DNA from: Colletotrichum lupini
Taxonomy: Eukaryota > Ascomycota > Sordariomycetes > Glomerellales > Glomerellaceae
Assembly: GCF_023278565.1 (NCBI RefSeq)
Contig: NC_064675.1
Location: 1,240,001 to 1,304,000 of the forward strand
Reading direction: 5' to 3'
Length of the DNA stretch: 64,000 nucleotides
The notes beneath the pieces were generated by a model. The model worked only from the letters and a program-made list of their open reading frames with translations, had not been told where the DNA came from and did no database searches. This document shows positions 21,730-34,059 of the stretch, piece by piece (the first letter of the stretch is position 1; each line of letters starts with the position of its first letter). The position numbers and the translations under genes were made by a program.

Positions 21730-24700
21730 GGGCCCCTTTTCTGCCTCGTAATCCAACAGATCCTAAGCGACTCGTCTTCATAGAGGATCGTAGGGCTTGG
21801 CGAAAAGAACGTCGCCCATGTCACATGCGGAAGGCAGTCTACGGAGCACTATCCGCCTTCCTTGTTAGGCTTGGCGGACGAGACCCACGTCTTTACCCAG
21901 TCATCGTTGCACTTTGTCGTATTGGCTGAACTAAAGGATGACATTCTCGACAGAATGACTACTGATCATTGTTGTACGATTGTAAGGCAATGTGATTCTT
22001 GAAATGCCTGTTCGATGTTTAGCTATCCGGCGACTTTGGTAAAGTATAATAGTCCCGATGGTCAATCAGCTGCGCTCTATTTTCGCCTTGCCCAACGTAT
22101 CGAAGGATACCTCTCATGGTGACTACCTTATTTGGTCAGGGTGTCGCTTCGTACGCCTGAGTTGTTTTTAGGAAGGCGCATTTCCTCAAGAAGTTCAGAC
22201 TCAACAACTTGAAGTCACGCTCTTACGTACAGAGAATTACACAACAAAAATTGATTGTTCTCCGGTGGCTGGAGGCATACACTTGGAGTGCGGGTCATAA
22301 GCTATACCAGAAAGCCATGCACATTATCCCATCTCTCGGCCATGGCGAAGTGCGATAATGCCACGGGTTGGTTTGAGCTGCAGGGTTGTCAAGCGGGATC
22401 ACGATTTCATCAAGGTCCACCGGGCAACCGCGCCTTGAGTTGGGTTGAGAGAAGACGACGATGACGTCGCCGAGACAGAGGAAAAGACAAGGGCAAGGAA
22501 CGCTAGCGGCTGGCCATTGGATTTACCAGCCACCAGCCACAGCAGAGCAAGGGTGAGAGGAGGGGCAGAAGGTCGAGAATGCGCGCGTAACAAATGCCCC
22601 GAACCAGGTCAGGTCCCAGAAGCTTACTAGTGGACGGCCTGTGCCGTGTGTGTGTTCAACTTGGATTGGGATTGGATCAGAGCAGGTTTGGGCAGTACGG
22701 ATACTTGGTGCAGTTCCGGGCAGTGCGACGGCGAGAAGCGAACTCAATGGTTGCGGAGATCAAACTTGGCTCTGAACGGGTCGGTTACAAAGAATTTCGT
22801 CCGAATCTGGGGAGGCTGGGAAAGGGAGAGGGAGCATGGGCCTGATATTATGGGACTGTCATCCCAAGACTCATGGTTTCCCGGGCAGTCGATTACGACT
22901 TTGCAACAAGGAGGGGAAAGCTGATGGGAGCTTGGGTACAGTATTTCCCAGCTATCCATGTATTCGTAGTCGACTCCGTACGAAGTTGGAAGCCATTCGG
23001 GCTGAGAGTAGGTCTGGACTTGGCTGGAAGAGAAGATGGTCACCTGAATAAGGGGGGAAGATCAGATTAAAGAAGAAAGCATAAAGTCCGTACCGCCGCG
23101 ATTGCGATTTGATGCGCACTTCGTACGGATACAACCAGGAAAAGCAAGGTTGGGTTGGCCGTCACCATGGTGAAGCGATGGGCGGACCGGGGTTGGAAGA
23201 GGATGCGTTTGCATCTCACCGCTGGAGCACGCGCCTGAAGATGCCCACAGCAGAAATGGGGCAAAGCAGCGTGGCAGGGGAGAGGGGCGAGCAAGGGATG
23301 GGAAAGAGCCGAGATGAGCCAGATCGATTTTCCTGATTTTCGTTCGGCCTGCTACGGAGTTTTTTGTTGGAGACATTGGACTTGGATACGTCTATTCGTA
23401 GCGAGAGGCCAGTCGGAGGGAAAGCTGCGAGGTTGAGGTGCATGAAGGAATCGGGTGTGGATAATGTGATGGAGCTGTTGGTGTAAGAGAGTTGTCGTGT
23501 GCATGACTTTAGCGTGATGCGAGGCAGACGTGCGACGTACGAAAGAGCAGGAGTCTAAGATGTTAGTTTAAAAAGAGGGAAAAAAAAGGTTGATGTTTTG
23601 TTGTGGGCAGCAACCAGCAACCAGCAACCATCTGGATGACTTGCAGAAAGGACGCGGACTTGGAGAATTCGTTGGGGGCGATGCGATGCGATGCGATGCA
23701 GCAAAGTAAACAAAGCGGGTTGCCGATGCGCGACTAGAGCTGCGGGTGATTTGTTTGCGCAGAGCGGCGTGTGTTTGATCGTCCGCTGCTTGCAGTTGCA
23801 GTAAGATAGACCAACCGACCAACATCATTATCACAACTCAACAGGTACGCTTGAGATCTTGGGACATTCTAGTCTTGAGAGAAGGATATATATGTAACAT
23901 TATCTTGTTCACATATGAAGTGGCCGTTGAGGTGGCCAACGTTTCAATAGAAGACTTGAGGCAGCTGCCAGGACATCGGGACAAATGTTGGGTTGACGAG
24001 GTGCAAGTGATTAAGCGTGCTTAGCTAAGATTGGCTAATGGGCTGAGCTGACAGCAAGCGAGAGACCCACCCGCGTAGCACTAAAGCAATTGGAACCCCG
24101 GCAACAGGTACGTATCTCTGCTCACCTACCCCTGTCTCGAAGCTGCAGGCAGCTGAAGTGCAGACAGAGCATGAGCGCATCGTGATTCGTGAATGGACCG
24201 AAGGTAGCCAATGGCGGGGTAGCTCTTTCCTGAAACCCACCACGAAAAAAGGCACTCACGCACTGTAACCCTTGCCTGCTGAGAGTCGACCCCGTTGCCG
24301 TGGATACGTGCCCCACCACGCGAACCCAAACAGGAAAACTGAGGACCCGTTTCTCACGACATTCCCGGCCACCTCCTTCCCATGAGATCCCAGGTCTTTC
24401 CTTCCCTCCTGACCGTGAATTCAATTCATCAAGTGGCACCTTCCCGTCGCATCTTTGTCGACTTGCCCCTTCTTGTCTGGTTGTTTCCTCCCATCCTCTT
24501 TCTCCCACTTTCCACTTTCCCCAACCTCCGCCCTCCGCCATCCATCCCTCCGGAAAAAAAAGATCCCATCGGCCATCAACAACTTGGGAGAAACACAGAT
24601 CGGGCAGTCTCAGACAAATCTCTTCGGCTTCACAGATCCAAGGAGACTGCAGATTTCAAACGCAGCTACATTCTACTACTCCTCTCTCTTGGACGACTTT

Positions 24701-25018
24701 TTCCTGCTGGACGATGCACTATACGCCGCAATACTCTCGGTGACCATTCGCTTCCTACTTAGCTAGTCCCCGTCGCAACCGCATCCCAGGTACCGCAGAG
24801 AAAGTAAACAAATCGACTGCCTTGCCGCACCCGCACTGGCCTCATTGCCACCGTGAATAGCATCAACACTCAGCCTTTGCGCTGCGCCCACTCTTTTACC
24901 CCCACGACCTGCACGCCTTACCGCACTTACCTTAATCACAATCAATTCCCCGAACCATACCGCCTTTTCTCTTATCCTCACCTTCTTTTGGCTTTCAGTT
25001 TGGCCTGTTTAATCCACC
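21730..25018. other. Intergenic region and long leader upstream of ase1
   Basis: GC-balanced sequence with only short overlapping frames on both strands and no recognisable protein. It contains a 5-bp tandem repeat (GCGAT, 23679-23699) and a 7-bp repeat (CAGCAAC, about 23610-23634). From about 24,340 to 25,018 the plus strand is rich in C and T, typical of fungal promoters and 5' leaders, and belongs to the downstream gene. Confidence 0.6.
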
Positions 25019-27585
25019 ATGGACACGAGTTACCTGTCCCAACAGGTCAATACCATCATCGGCCAATTGCACGGTTTATTCGATGAGATCGGCGTTCCGA
25101 ACCATGATCGCGAAAAGCGCGAGGAAGACGTACGCTTCTCTCAGCTCACTTCCCTTCTCCAGTTCGTGCTGACAATCGCCCATAGCTCTTCGAGGCGCTT
25201 TCCAAGGCTCTTACCGACCAGGTGAACCTTGTCACGAACGAAAAGGAGGAAATGATTGATGAAGCCGAGCGCATAATTACCACGATACAGCAGATGGAGG
25301 CATCCCTCGACGACAACCGCGCACGCCGAGACCGCAGCGACGATATACGAATTACCTACCCCCTGACCCGATGTTTGCAGGGCCTCAAGGAGAAGCATAA
25401 GCAAGTCAGTAGACTGCATAAGGAGCGTTTCGAACAAGTCAAGAGTGAGTTGGCCATAAAGCCGGAAGATGCCAAATAAGGTGGTGTACTAACAAGCCAT
25501 CCAGAGCTTGTCGAAGCACTCGAATCATACTCGTCACATCTTGAACCCACCTTCGTTAAGATTCCCCTGCCGCCCACGGGCCCGAACCAATCCGTCCCTC
25601 CCAACTTCGACCTATCGCCGTCCTACGTGGACAAGCTCGATCATGAGTTTACGAGAGTCTATGAAGAGTACACACGCCGCGTCGCGACGGTTAAGGCCCT
25701 TTGCGAGCACACCATTCAACTTTGGGCCGAGCTGGGCACCCCTCAGGCTCAAACAGACGGTGCTATTGTCAAGTACTACCGCGAGTCACCCGAACAGTTG
25801 GGCCTGCACGAGGAAGATATCGAACGCCTCAAGGCGAAGCGCGACAAACTCTCGGACGAGAAGAAGAACCGTGAGAAGCGTCTCAAGGACCTGCGCACGG
25901 CAGTCGAGGCCCTCTGGGAAAAGTTGGAGGTTGATATGGCAGAGAGGAAGGCGTTTCTCAATAGCAACCGAGGCTGTGGCGTGCGACAAATCAACGAGTT
26001 CGAGGATGAGCTTGTGCGCCTCAACGAGCTGAAGAGGCAGAACTTGCATCTGTTCGTCGAGGATGCGCGGTTCAAGCTACAGGAACTCTGGGACTCGCTC
26101 TACCTTTCCGAAGACGAGATGCTTGAGTTCACACCCGCCTTTTCCGATGTATACAGCGATGCTCTCCTCGAGGCTCACGAGCGAGAGATTGCAAGACTGG
26201 AAGTTCTCAAGGAACAACGTCTCCCCACGCTTGAGCTCGTTGAAAGACACCGAAGCCTCACCAGTGAGCGCGACGAGCTCGCCGCCTCAAGTCAGGACGC
26301 TTCTCGCCTGATGATGCGTGGCCAGAAGGGTGAGAAGCGCGATCCCGGCAAGCTTCTCAGAGAAGAGAAGATGCGCAAGCGCATCGCCAAGGAGCTACCC
26401 AAGATTGCCGTCGAGTTGCGTAGAATCCTCGAACAATTCGAGGACGAGTACGGGCGGCCATTCACGGTACACGGTGAGCGCTACTTGGATGTGCTCGAGG
26501 CGGAGGACCGGCCTGCACCTGGCCCGCGATGCAAGACACCGGGCGTAGGAGCCGCTCCTCAATCAGCAGCTAGGCCGAGAGGGCACAGTAGAGCGCAGAG
26601 CACCACGTCCATCGCAAGACCGCCCACTCGTAATGGTGTGAGAACACCAGCACCCGCGCCTACGACCAAACGTAGCGCGAACAACATGAACAGCGCGGCT
26701 CCATCAACGAGACCTGTGTCTGCTCACGCAAAAGCCCAGGAGATTGCCAGACCGGCATCTTCCATGGGCAGCTTGAGAGAGCGAGCGCAAACTCTCAACC
26801 GGCCGCCTGGTAGTCCCTCAAGGATCCCGGCTCGGCCCCCATTGACCAACCTCAAGTATGGCAACTTTGGCAACACCTCGCCAGTACAACCGGAGCGACC
26901 GGCGTCGCGAATTGACGCCTATGCGACGATCCGAGGTGGTAATCACCAAATGCGTGCCCCTCCGCCCAAGATGCGCGACCTCAGCACGATCGAGCTGGAG
27001 ACTCCCGTCAATCCTTACAAGTCAGTAGGGTTGGGCGCGAGCATCGTCCGCCAGGTTGAACTTGAGGATCCCTACGACGAGGATTGCCAGCAGCCTCGGC
27101 TGATGCGAGCCAACTCCACCCTCTCGCACACTTCTCACGCTTCCCACAACTCGCACGCGTCGTACGCTTCCCAGAGCTCTCATCACTCCCAGGGATCCTC
27201 CCAACACGACTACCCGTCTTCGCACTCCTCAACCATCCGCCAATATCCACCTTCTGCTTATCCCCAAGCACCTCCACCCCGTCAGATTTCCAACTCATCC
27301 AACGGATCGAGTAACGTGACGGGCTCAGAAAACTGGGAGACGTATGACGACGCCAGCGAACCCGAGCAGGATGCTAGCGACACATACTACGCCAAGGTAC
27401 GAGCTGCCCGCAACGGGACCAAACGCTTTGAACCCGAAGCTGGATATCGGCCACCGGCTAGCGATCCTAAGAGGCAGCGCCCGTTCCCGATGACGGCACC
27501 TGGTGGACATGCTGGACATGCCTACGGTGACGGCGAGGGCCGCATCATCTCAGGCAGCGAGTGGACAGACGAGGATGGATACTGA
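25019..27585 (+). CDS. ase1: Ase1/PRC1/MAP65 family anaphase spindle midzone protein
   Basis: Members bundle antiparallel microtubules at the spindle midzone in anaphase and during cytokinesis. Three exons (25019-25129, 25186-25444, 25505-27585) give 816 aa. The introns of 56 and 60 nt have GTACGC/TAG and GTGAGT/CAG ends and CTGAC/CTAAC branch sites. Residues 1-130 are a helical dimerisation region. Residues 130-390 are long charged helices (spectrin-like). At about 395-420 the conserved block RDPGKLLREEKMRKRIAKEL identifies the family. The tail after about 460 is disordered, rich in Ser, Pro and Arg, as expected for the microtubule-binding and CDK-regulated region. The start ATG sits in CCACCATGG, is the first in frame, and reads straight into the conserved N-terminus. 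Length agrees with fungal Ase1 (700-900 aa). Confidence 0.9.
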
Positions 27586-29675
27586 GCGTGGGAATTCGCT
27601 GCCTAATCCATTGCTCGTTCTGTTACTTCATCTTGGTGCGCCGGCTGCGGACTTTTTGCAGCCTGATGATAACGTCGGATGATTATGCCTCATGTCTGAA
27701 CGATGCACTTGCTACTCGCTCATGACGAACATGCCTTTTTTTCTTCTTTGGCAAAGAAAATAATTGGTCGAGGATCTTGGTGTCCATGGATGCCCTTCGC
27801 TTCTTTCCCCGTGTCGTTTATATCTCGGTCGGTTTTGCTTGGTGGAATGTTGAGAGGAGGAATTGGAAGGGTGGCCATTGTGATTTTCTTCCTTCTCTGT
27901 GCATACTGGCAGCCGAGCCGCGAGGCATTTGGGATCCTTGTGATTCATGTTATGACATGGCCACCTGGACCCATCGACAGCTCTGACGACAACTGTTGTT
28001 TTGTTTCTCTTTGTCGGAACACGTTCCAGCTACCCTCGAATCTGGGTATACCACGTCTTGTTTTCCTTGGTCATTGCAAGCAAGTGGAAAGAATTGGAGT
28101 TTTGGTTTCTCGAGGCGGTCGGTACTTCTGGATGGGGTGATACCCTTTCCCAACGCCAACCCCCTTGCGAGGATTATGAGCGTACATCTTTGTCTTCGTT
28201 TGCTTGGTCAAACCTTTTTGCGTCTTGGTCTTTCTTCCACGCGCTTTTCAGCCTCAAGGGATACATAGGAATCTTTTCGTAGTGTAGTAAAAACAAAAAG
28301 CAGTGATGCGTACATTATCATCATTATCGTGTCCGGTCTAGACGTGAAATGTGCTCCTCGTGACGTCCAAATGAAATCGGGTAGGAATATGATGCCACCC
28401 TGATCAGCAAAAGCCGCGAGTTCCGGCGTTTGTATCGATTGGTGCTGTGAGTTGTGGGTGAGCTGAGGTGGTGTAAGACTGAGATGGCCGGTGGGCGGCG
28501 GCACGTCCGGGACGCGGGAGCTAAGGAAAGTAAAGTGAGCGAGGAGAAGCTATCAACCAGCAAAAGCAGTGAGAGGCCAGAACTAAATGACTCCCGTCCG
28601 CTCCCGTCCATCCGGTGCCAGCGGACTACTTTATTAAATGGTTTACTGGGAAGGATGAGCATCTAGCCAGGGCCATGGTGTGTGTAGATCCGCTATGACG
28701 GTGGTGATGTCGAGATCTACGTCCGTTTTCCTTGGTGGTGCTTAGTGGTTGCGTCTTGTTAATTAAGGTACTGAGAGGATGTTCCCCCAGATGCGTCATT
28801 TCCCCAATACCTTGTAACAACGTGCTAGTAAGTCTAGATCATTGACTCGCGGATCTAGTCAGGCCACTCAGGTATGGAGTTTCTGTCCATATACTGCGTA
28901 CAGACAGCAAGTGAAGCTTTCTTGGGGGAGGAAACCCCACGGGCGGACGTGAACACACCCGACGGCCTCGGAGAAGGTGGATACCTACGATGCAAGGTAC
29001 CTTACTTGAGAAGTTGAGATGGACGGATTTCCGGGGATGAGAAGCCTGACCGAAAGGTCGCCCGGCCACCCGTTCGTTCCATCTTTTTTTCTGCGTCTTG
29101 TGTTTTCTGTTTTCTGTTGCTGACTGGACTCCCTGCAACTCCCCCCAAAAAATTGAACCATTGGGCGCGGTGCGCATCTCCGCAGGAAGCTGGAGCTCAG
29201 CCGCAACGCCGCGGTACACCGTACCTACCATGCTGGTGCAGGTGGCAGGTGTCGTTTCCACTTCTGCGCCGCGCAGCCGAGTAAATTAGTACCTTGTGCC
29301 ATTGGTATCCGTAATATTACCACCTTGTCTTTATTCGTCTTCATCTCTGTACAGCTTTCCTTTTTCCTCTTTCTTCAACTCGACTCCTATCTGCCTCGCT
29401 TCCTAGGGATCTTACTTTACCTCAATCTCAGCCGCACGCCTTTATCCAATCCTGACGACGATCACCCGACCCCTCCTGTACTTTCTTTGCTCGAATCTAC
29501 CCATCTTCCGTACGCCCATAATTCAACCACCTAGACTATCCGCGACGAAGCCGAAGCTCCCAGGATGACAGAAACATCCTTGCTCTGTTGATCGACCAAC
29601 ACCCCGACGGCATCTCAATAGGTCTCCGATGCTGCCGTCCTCCACTACAATACCATCCCGCGGTCGTCCATCGCC
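27586..29675. other. Intergenic: ase1 3' region and IRS4 promoter
   Basis: No supported gene. Several short frames overlap on both strands (for example 27703-28140) without recognisable features. From about 29,300 the plus strand becomes pyrimidine-rich, consistent with the promoter and leader of the IRS4-like gene. Confidence 0.6.
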
Positions 29676-31943
29676 ATGATGATGAACACCCACCACAACC
29701 ACAACCACCACCATCACCCACCGTCGGGCGGTGCCTCCGACGCAGCCGCAGCTCTAAAGGGCGCGAACCTCGCCTTCAACAAGACGAAACCGAAGCCCAT
29801 CCCGCCCCCAAAACCCACACCAAATGCCAGCAACATCACCCGTCGCCGCGGCGCGAGCCTCATCGCCGCCTCCACCGCGTCAAACTACGACCGAAGCACG
29901 AGCACAAGCCCAATACAGCGCCAGCACACGGGCGCGAGCCTGGCAACGACCCCAGGCGACAGCCGCTTCGGTCGCGATGGCACATCCGACATGCGAGACC
30001 GTCTCTCCAATTTCCTCGCCTCAAGTCCCGCAGCCTCGTCGACGACATCCCACCTCACGCCGCACACGACGCGGCTCGACCCAAAAAGCCCGAGCTACAT
30101 CGCCGCCACGCTAGCCGCCTCGCGAAGCGCATCGCCCAGTCCGCAGCCGCACGCAAGTCCCGCCGCATCCGCGCTGACGCCCGCGCAGATGAATCAGTTA
30201 CAGCAGATGCAGCTGGCGAGGAGAAACAGGCGCGGCAGCGGCGGCGGGGAGACGGAGAGCGTGGTGAGCAGCCTGGATTTGCCGGATACGACATCCATCC
30301 CCGCCACGGGTCATTTGATAAGCATGTTTGAGCGAGGGGGCGGGGAGGATGTTGATCCTGTGAAGAAGAGCGGCGGGGATGTTGCGGCCAGGCCCAAGGT
30401 TCGGCCGTTGACGCCCGAGAGGGAGTTGAGTCTTGCCCGTGCCAAGGCGGCGAGGATGGGTATCGTTGAGGAGGAGGCCGGTGAAGGAGAGCGGAGGCCG
30501 GCAGTGCCGAGGACGACACCCAAGGTCAAGCCAAGGCCTGTTACGCCGAATATGGTTGTCGAAAAGGAGGAGGCCAGGGGGGATGTCACGCCGCAGGCGA
30601 GGAAACCCACGCTCAAGTCGTCGCCTGCGAAACCTGTTCTGTCGCCGGCCAAGGCTGTGCACAGGCAGACTGTGTTGGAGCATTTGCCGCGTGGCAGGGA
30701 GCCAGAGACCACTGTCAACATGTCATCCAACGCTTCAGAAGCCCCGGAAGTGCGGTCAAGGTCGGAGCTCACGAGGGTGCCTATTACCCAAACGCTCATG
30801 CCGGAGCCCAAGACCGCGCAGCCCCCTACGACGCCGGAACCAAGGAGGTCGCGGACCAAGGCCAAGCCGGTTGAACCTGTCTCGCCGCCCTTTGTCGGGA
30901 GAGACGACGGGATCGCTTCCCCTGAGCTGAAGAGACCGGTGTCAAAGAGCAAGTTGCAGCCGCCCACACCACCTCAGCCGCGTGGTACGAAATCAAAGGA
31001 GCGGGAGCCTCCTCCATTGAAGAAGCCTCGGAGTATGGCATCGGTTTATGGACATGGTCACCTCCAGGAGCCGTTCCGTCGGCCAGAATCTGGGCCAAGG
31101 CCGTCGACTGCTGATACAAGCTCTTCTAACGACACGTTTGTTTCGGCAGAGTCAAACCAGACCGCCGTTCCCGAATACGTGCCATCTCGCTCGACGGCTC
31201 ATCAGACACACTCTACGCACAGCACCCCCGGCCGCTCATCAGCAAACAGCTCACCAAGCCGAACAACTCCGCGTCGCACGCCCGCCTCGTCGACTACAAG
31301 TCTACCGCTGAATTCTCTGTCCAACGCGATCATGGCCGGATCCCTCGCCGCGGCCCGCTTGACACCCTCAAATACGGGCAACTCTACGCTATCTCCGCCC
31401 CAGTTACCTAACCGCACAAAGTCACCACGCATGCGACAGACCCTCCGCCAGCCGCCGTCGAAGTCGGACGACGAGGACGAGATCCGCAAGAAGAAGCACC
31501 AGCGCGCCAGCAACAAGCACTCCCACAAGGAGGGCGCGCGACGGCGATGGCGAGACGAGATTACGGTCCGCGAACGCAGGCGGTACGAGGCGGTGTGGGC
31601 GAGCAACCGCGGCGTGCTGCTCGTTGACTCTGCTTCAACCACGGGCTTGACGATTCAAAGCCTCGGCGGCAGCCCGCTGCCTCATGACGCAGCTGACTGC
31701 GTGGTGGACGTGGTGGCGCGCGAGGTCTGGCGGCGTTCGCGGCTGCCGCAGGAGGAGCTGGCTGAGGTGTGGGACGCCGTGGACCGGAGCCATCGGGGGA
31801 TGCTGGGCAAGGCTGAGTTCGTGGTTGGGTTGTGGTTGATTGATCAGAGGTTGAGGGGGCGCAAGATCCCTGCGAGGGTGAGTGCCAGTGTGTGGGATAG
31901 CGCGCAGGGCGTCAAGGTGCTTTCGCCCAAGGTGAAAAAGTGA
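29676..31943 (+). CDS. irs4: IRS4-like EH-domain protein (increased rDNA silencing protein 4 family)
   Basis: In yeast, Irs4 and Tax4 bind the phosphoinositide 5-phosphatase Inp51 through an EH domain and control PI(4,5)P2, cell-wall integrity and rDNA silencing. This 755-aa intronless frame has a His-rich start (HHNHNHHHH), a long disordered Ser/Pro/Lys region, a basic stretch at about 610-635 (KKKHQRASNKHSHKEGARRR), and a C-terminal EH domain at about 635-740. The EH domain includes VVDVVAREVWRRSRLP, LAEVWDAVD and FVVGLWLIDQRLRGRK. The EF-loop is short, as in this family. Three Met codons in a row start the frame; the first is chosen. Function is inferred from the EH domain and its position. 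Confidence 0.88.
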   Translation: MMMNTHHNHNHHHHPPSGGASDAAAALKGANLAFNKTKPKPIPPPKPTPNASNITRRRGASLIAASTASNYDRSTSTSPIQRQHTGASLATTPGDSRFGRDGTSDMRDRLSNFLASSPAASSTTSHLTPHTTRLDPKSPSYIAATLAASRSASPSPQPHASPAASALTPAQMNQLQQMQLARRNRRGSGGGETESVVSSLDLPDTTSIPATGHLISMFERGGGEDVDPVKKSGGDVAARPKVRPLTPERELSLARAKAARMGIVEEEAGEGERRPAVPRTTPKVKPRPVTPNMVVEKEEARGDVTPQARKPTLKSSPAKPVLSPAKAVHRQTVLEHLPRGREPETTVNMSSNASEAPEVRSRSELTRVPITQTLMPEPKTAQPPTTPEPRRSRTKAKPVEPVSPPFVGRDDGIASPELKRPVSKSKLQPPTPPQPRGTKSKEREPPPLKKPRSMASVYGHGHLQEPFRRPESGPRPSTADTSSSNDTFVSAESNQTAVPEYVPSRSTAHQTHSTHSTPGRSSANSSPSRTTPRRTPASSTTSLPLNSLSNAIMAGSLAAARLTPSNTGNSTLSPPQLPNRTKSPRMRQTLRQPPSKSDDEDEIRKKKHQRASNKHSHKEGARRRWRDEITVRERRRYEAVWASNRGVLLVDSASTTGLTIQSLGGSPLPHDAADCVVDVVAREVWRRSRLPQEELAEVWDAVDRSHRGMLGKAEFVVGLWLIDQRLRGRKIPARVSASVWDSAQGVKVLSPKVKK

Positions 31944-33234
31944 AGGCAGATTTGGGAGTGTCTAAAAGGCAAAACGGAAAGAAGTCTGAGAGAAGAGTTG
32001 GGAATGATGGCGAGGAAGAGAGCGCATTTTACGCGGTATGACGCAGCATGGCATAGCATAGCATTGCATCTTTTTTTTCTTCTCTGTTTCTGCTTTCCGT
32101 GTGCTTGTATTGATACCCTTGATGTAAGGTAGATGTCTCTGACGATAATACCACGCCTGGAACAGTTAACCCCGCATGGCGCGCATTACCGTTTACTATC
32201 TATTTCTGCCCGGGCACTTTGTGAGTTTCTGAGACATTTTTCGAGCTTTGATCCTTGTAGTGGTTTTTGCACGTCTGTGAGTCTGAGTAAGTTCATCTGA
32301 TGACTATCAGACTACAGCGATGTTCCTGGGTTGCGATACGGTCAGGTGGTGGTTGGATGATTGAAAGATCGCTTGGCTTGTGTGGATGGGTCAACGGCTT
32401 TCTTCATTCATGTGAGTTGGGAGCGTTCGGCCTACATGGGACTGTTGGCTTTCAAGGCTCCAGTTGGAGTCGATTGAGGAAGGCGATTTAGGCACGTCTG
32501 ATAGTCCGGATCTCAAGGGCGGCGGGAGATGCAATCTTGGCGGCGCGGATTCGTACGTGGCAGCCGGTTCGGTGGGGCCCATCTGAGAACAATGGCCATG
32601 TCGAACATGTCAAAAATATGTCAAGTTAACGGCGCCCTTGCACGACTCGATGCTCCACCTCTGTTTTGCACCTGCTTGGTCTCCGACTTGAACAGGGCTA
32701 CTGATTGGATGTTGAGTTTAGACCAATCAGCGTCTATATGCTCATCTATTTTGGAGATTATCTCTGTCCTAAGCCTGTGGATTTGGGGGTGGTCAAAGAC
32801 CGCGGATGACATGACCCTGTGGGGATTCGGTACATGGAAAGGCGTGGGTCAACAACACTAGACACTGGACTGAGGGAAATTTTCTTGAAGATGCCCCGGT
32901 GTGGCGGTTCGGTGGGTTCTGGGGTGACAAGCCGGCGAGTGGTTGTTGTATTTAGATTCTGTGATGTTCACGATCTCAGATGACATTTTCTGGCAGATTT
33001 GACTTATCATATTGGAACTCACTCAATTATTCAATCTCCCTGTAAGATCAAGACAAATCAACTCTCAGACCTCGTCCGCAAGACATTCGAGCATCTCACG
33101 ATACGGACTCTACTCAGGGGTAAAATCACGCATCACCACACACCACAACTCCCCAATTCTTACAACCAACCATCGCAACACAAGAACAACGACAATCTTA
33201 TACACCAATACCGCCCGTCATAACCACCTCCACA
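31944..33234. other. Intergenic region between IRS4 and the GNAT gene
   Basis: No gene I can support. Short frames at 32300-32491 and 32529-32861 lack features. The last 150 bp are rich in CA and AC, consistent with the leader of the acetyltransferase. Confidence 0.55.
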
Positions 33235-33816
33235 ATGACAGTCTCAACCCCCCAAACACCCCTCTCCTTCCGCCCCGCCACACCCTCCGACGTCCCCACC
33301 CTCCTCCCCTTAATCCGCTCCGCCTACCGCGGCGAATTCTCCCGCAAAGGCTGGACGACGGAAGCGGACCTAGTCGCAGACCAACGCATCGACGAGCGCG
33401 GCCTGCTCGCCAAGATCACCGAGCCCGAGGGCGCGGTTCTCATCGTCACCGATGACTCCGCCGACGACGCCGTCACCGAGAAGCCGACCACCCCGCTGGC
33501 ATGCTGCGAAATCGTACGCAGTAAACAGGATCCCCGAGTAGCGTATTTCGGCCTCTTTGCCGTCTCGCCTGAGCGGCAGGCTGGCGGGGTGGGGAGGCGG
33601 GTGTTGGAGTTTGCGGAGGGGTATGCGAAGCGGGAATGGGGAGTGGCGAGGATGGAGATGTGTGTGCTTTGGATGAGGGGGGAACTGATTGCGTGGTATG
33701 AGAGGAGGGGGTATGTGAAGACTGGGGAGAGGAGGGAGTTTCCGTACAAGGAGATGGTTGGGGGTGTTGCGTTGAGGGATGATTTGTGGTTTGAGGTTTT
33801 GGAGAAGGGGTTGTGA
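33235..33816 (+). CDS. GNAT family N-acetyltransferase (193 aa)
   Basis: It should transfer an acetyl group from acetyl-CoA to an amine; the substrate is unknown. The fold is visible in order: beta-1/alpha-1 (FRPATPSDVPTLLPLIRSAYR), beta-4 (VAYFGLFAVSPERQ), the acetyl-CoA loop RQAGGVGRRVL (R114 on, fitting Q/R-x-x-G-x-G/A), and a C-terminal YERRGYVKTGER motif before the last strands. Intronless, first ATG after an A/C-rich leader (CACAATGAC). Codon use shifts from C-ending codons in the first half to G-rich in the second. It has no signal peptide, so it is probably cytosolic. Confidence 0.85.
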   Translation: MTVSTPQTPLSFRPATPSDVPTLLPLIRSAYRGEFSRKGWTTEADLVADQRIDERGLLAKITEPEGAVLIVTDDSADDAVTEKPTTPLACCEIVRSKQDPRVAYFGLFAVSPERQAGGVGRRVLEFAEGYAKREWGVARMEMCVLWMRGELIAWYERRGYVKTGERREFPYKEMVGGVALRDDLWFEVLEKGL

Positions 33817-33867
33817 GGGTTGTGGTGGTATGTGAGATGCGAGAGGGATTATGATGGGAGGGAGGGA

Positions 33868-33883
33868 GGGGGGGGGGGGGGGG
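33868..33883 (+). repeat. Run of 16 G
   Basis: An uninterrupted G tract preceded by GGGAGGGAGGG lies between the convergent ends of the GNAT gene (plus) and the DUF5695 gene (minus). It could form a quadruplex and stall polymerases, but the length may also be affected by sequencing. Confidence 0.85.
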
Positions 33884-34059
33884 TTAAATTATGTCGGAAT
33901 AGAGGCACTGAGCTTGGTTTAGAAGACTTTATAGATGGTTAGAACGAGATGGGACTATTGTCGCAAGTCGTCAGCTCTCACTGGCGTCCTAGGAAGAAGA
34001 GAAGATATAAACAAATCAAACACGTCTCATCCCCGAACACGACAACCTTCTAGACAAGC

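Noticed and set aside
21750..21929. 59-codon open stretch (VFIEDRRAWRKERRP..) right after the block 1 border
   Set aside because: Open without a start and possibly the tail of a lost gene, but too short and unrecognised to call.
22255..24760. Many overlapping frames of 60-150 codons on both strands
   Set aside because: None shows a domain, consistent splice sites or codon bias, and they overlap one another; expected in GC-balanced non-coding DNA.
27703..28140. 145-codon plus-strand frame downstream of ase1
   Set aside because: No domain features and overlapped by several equally long frames on both strands; probably the ase1 3' region.
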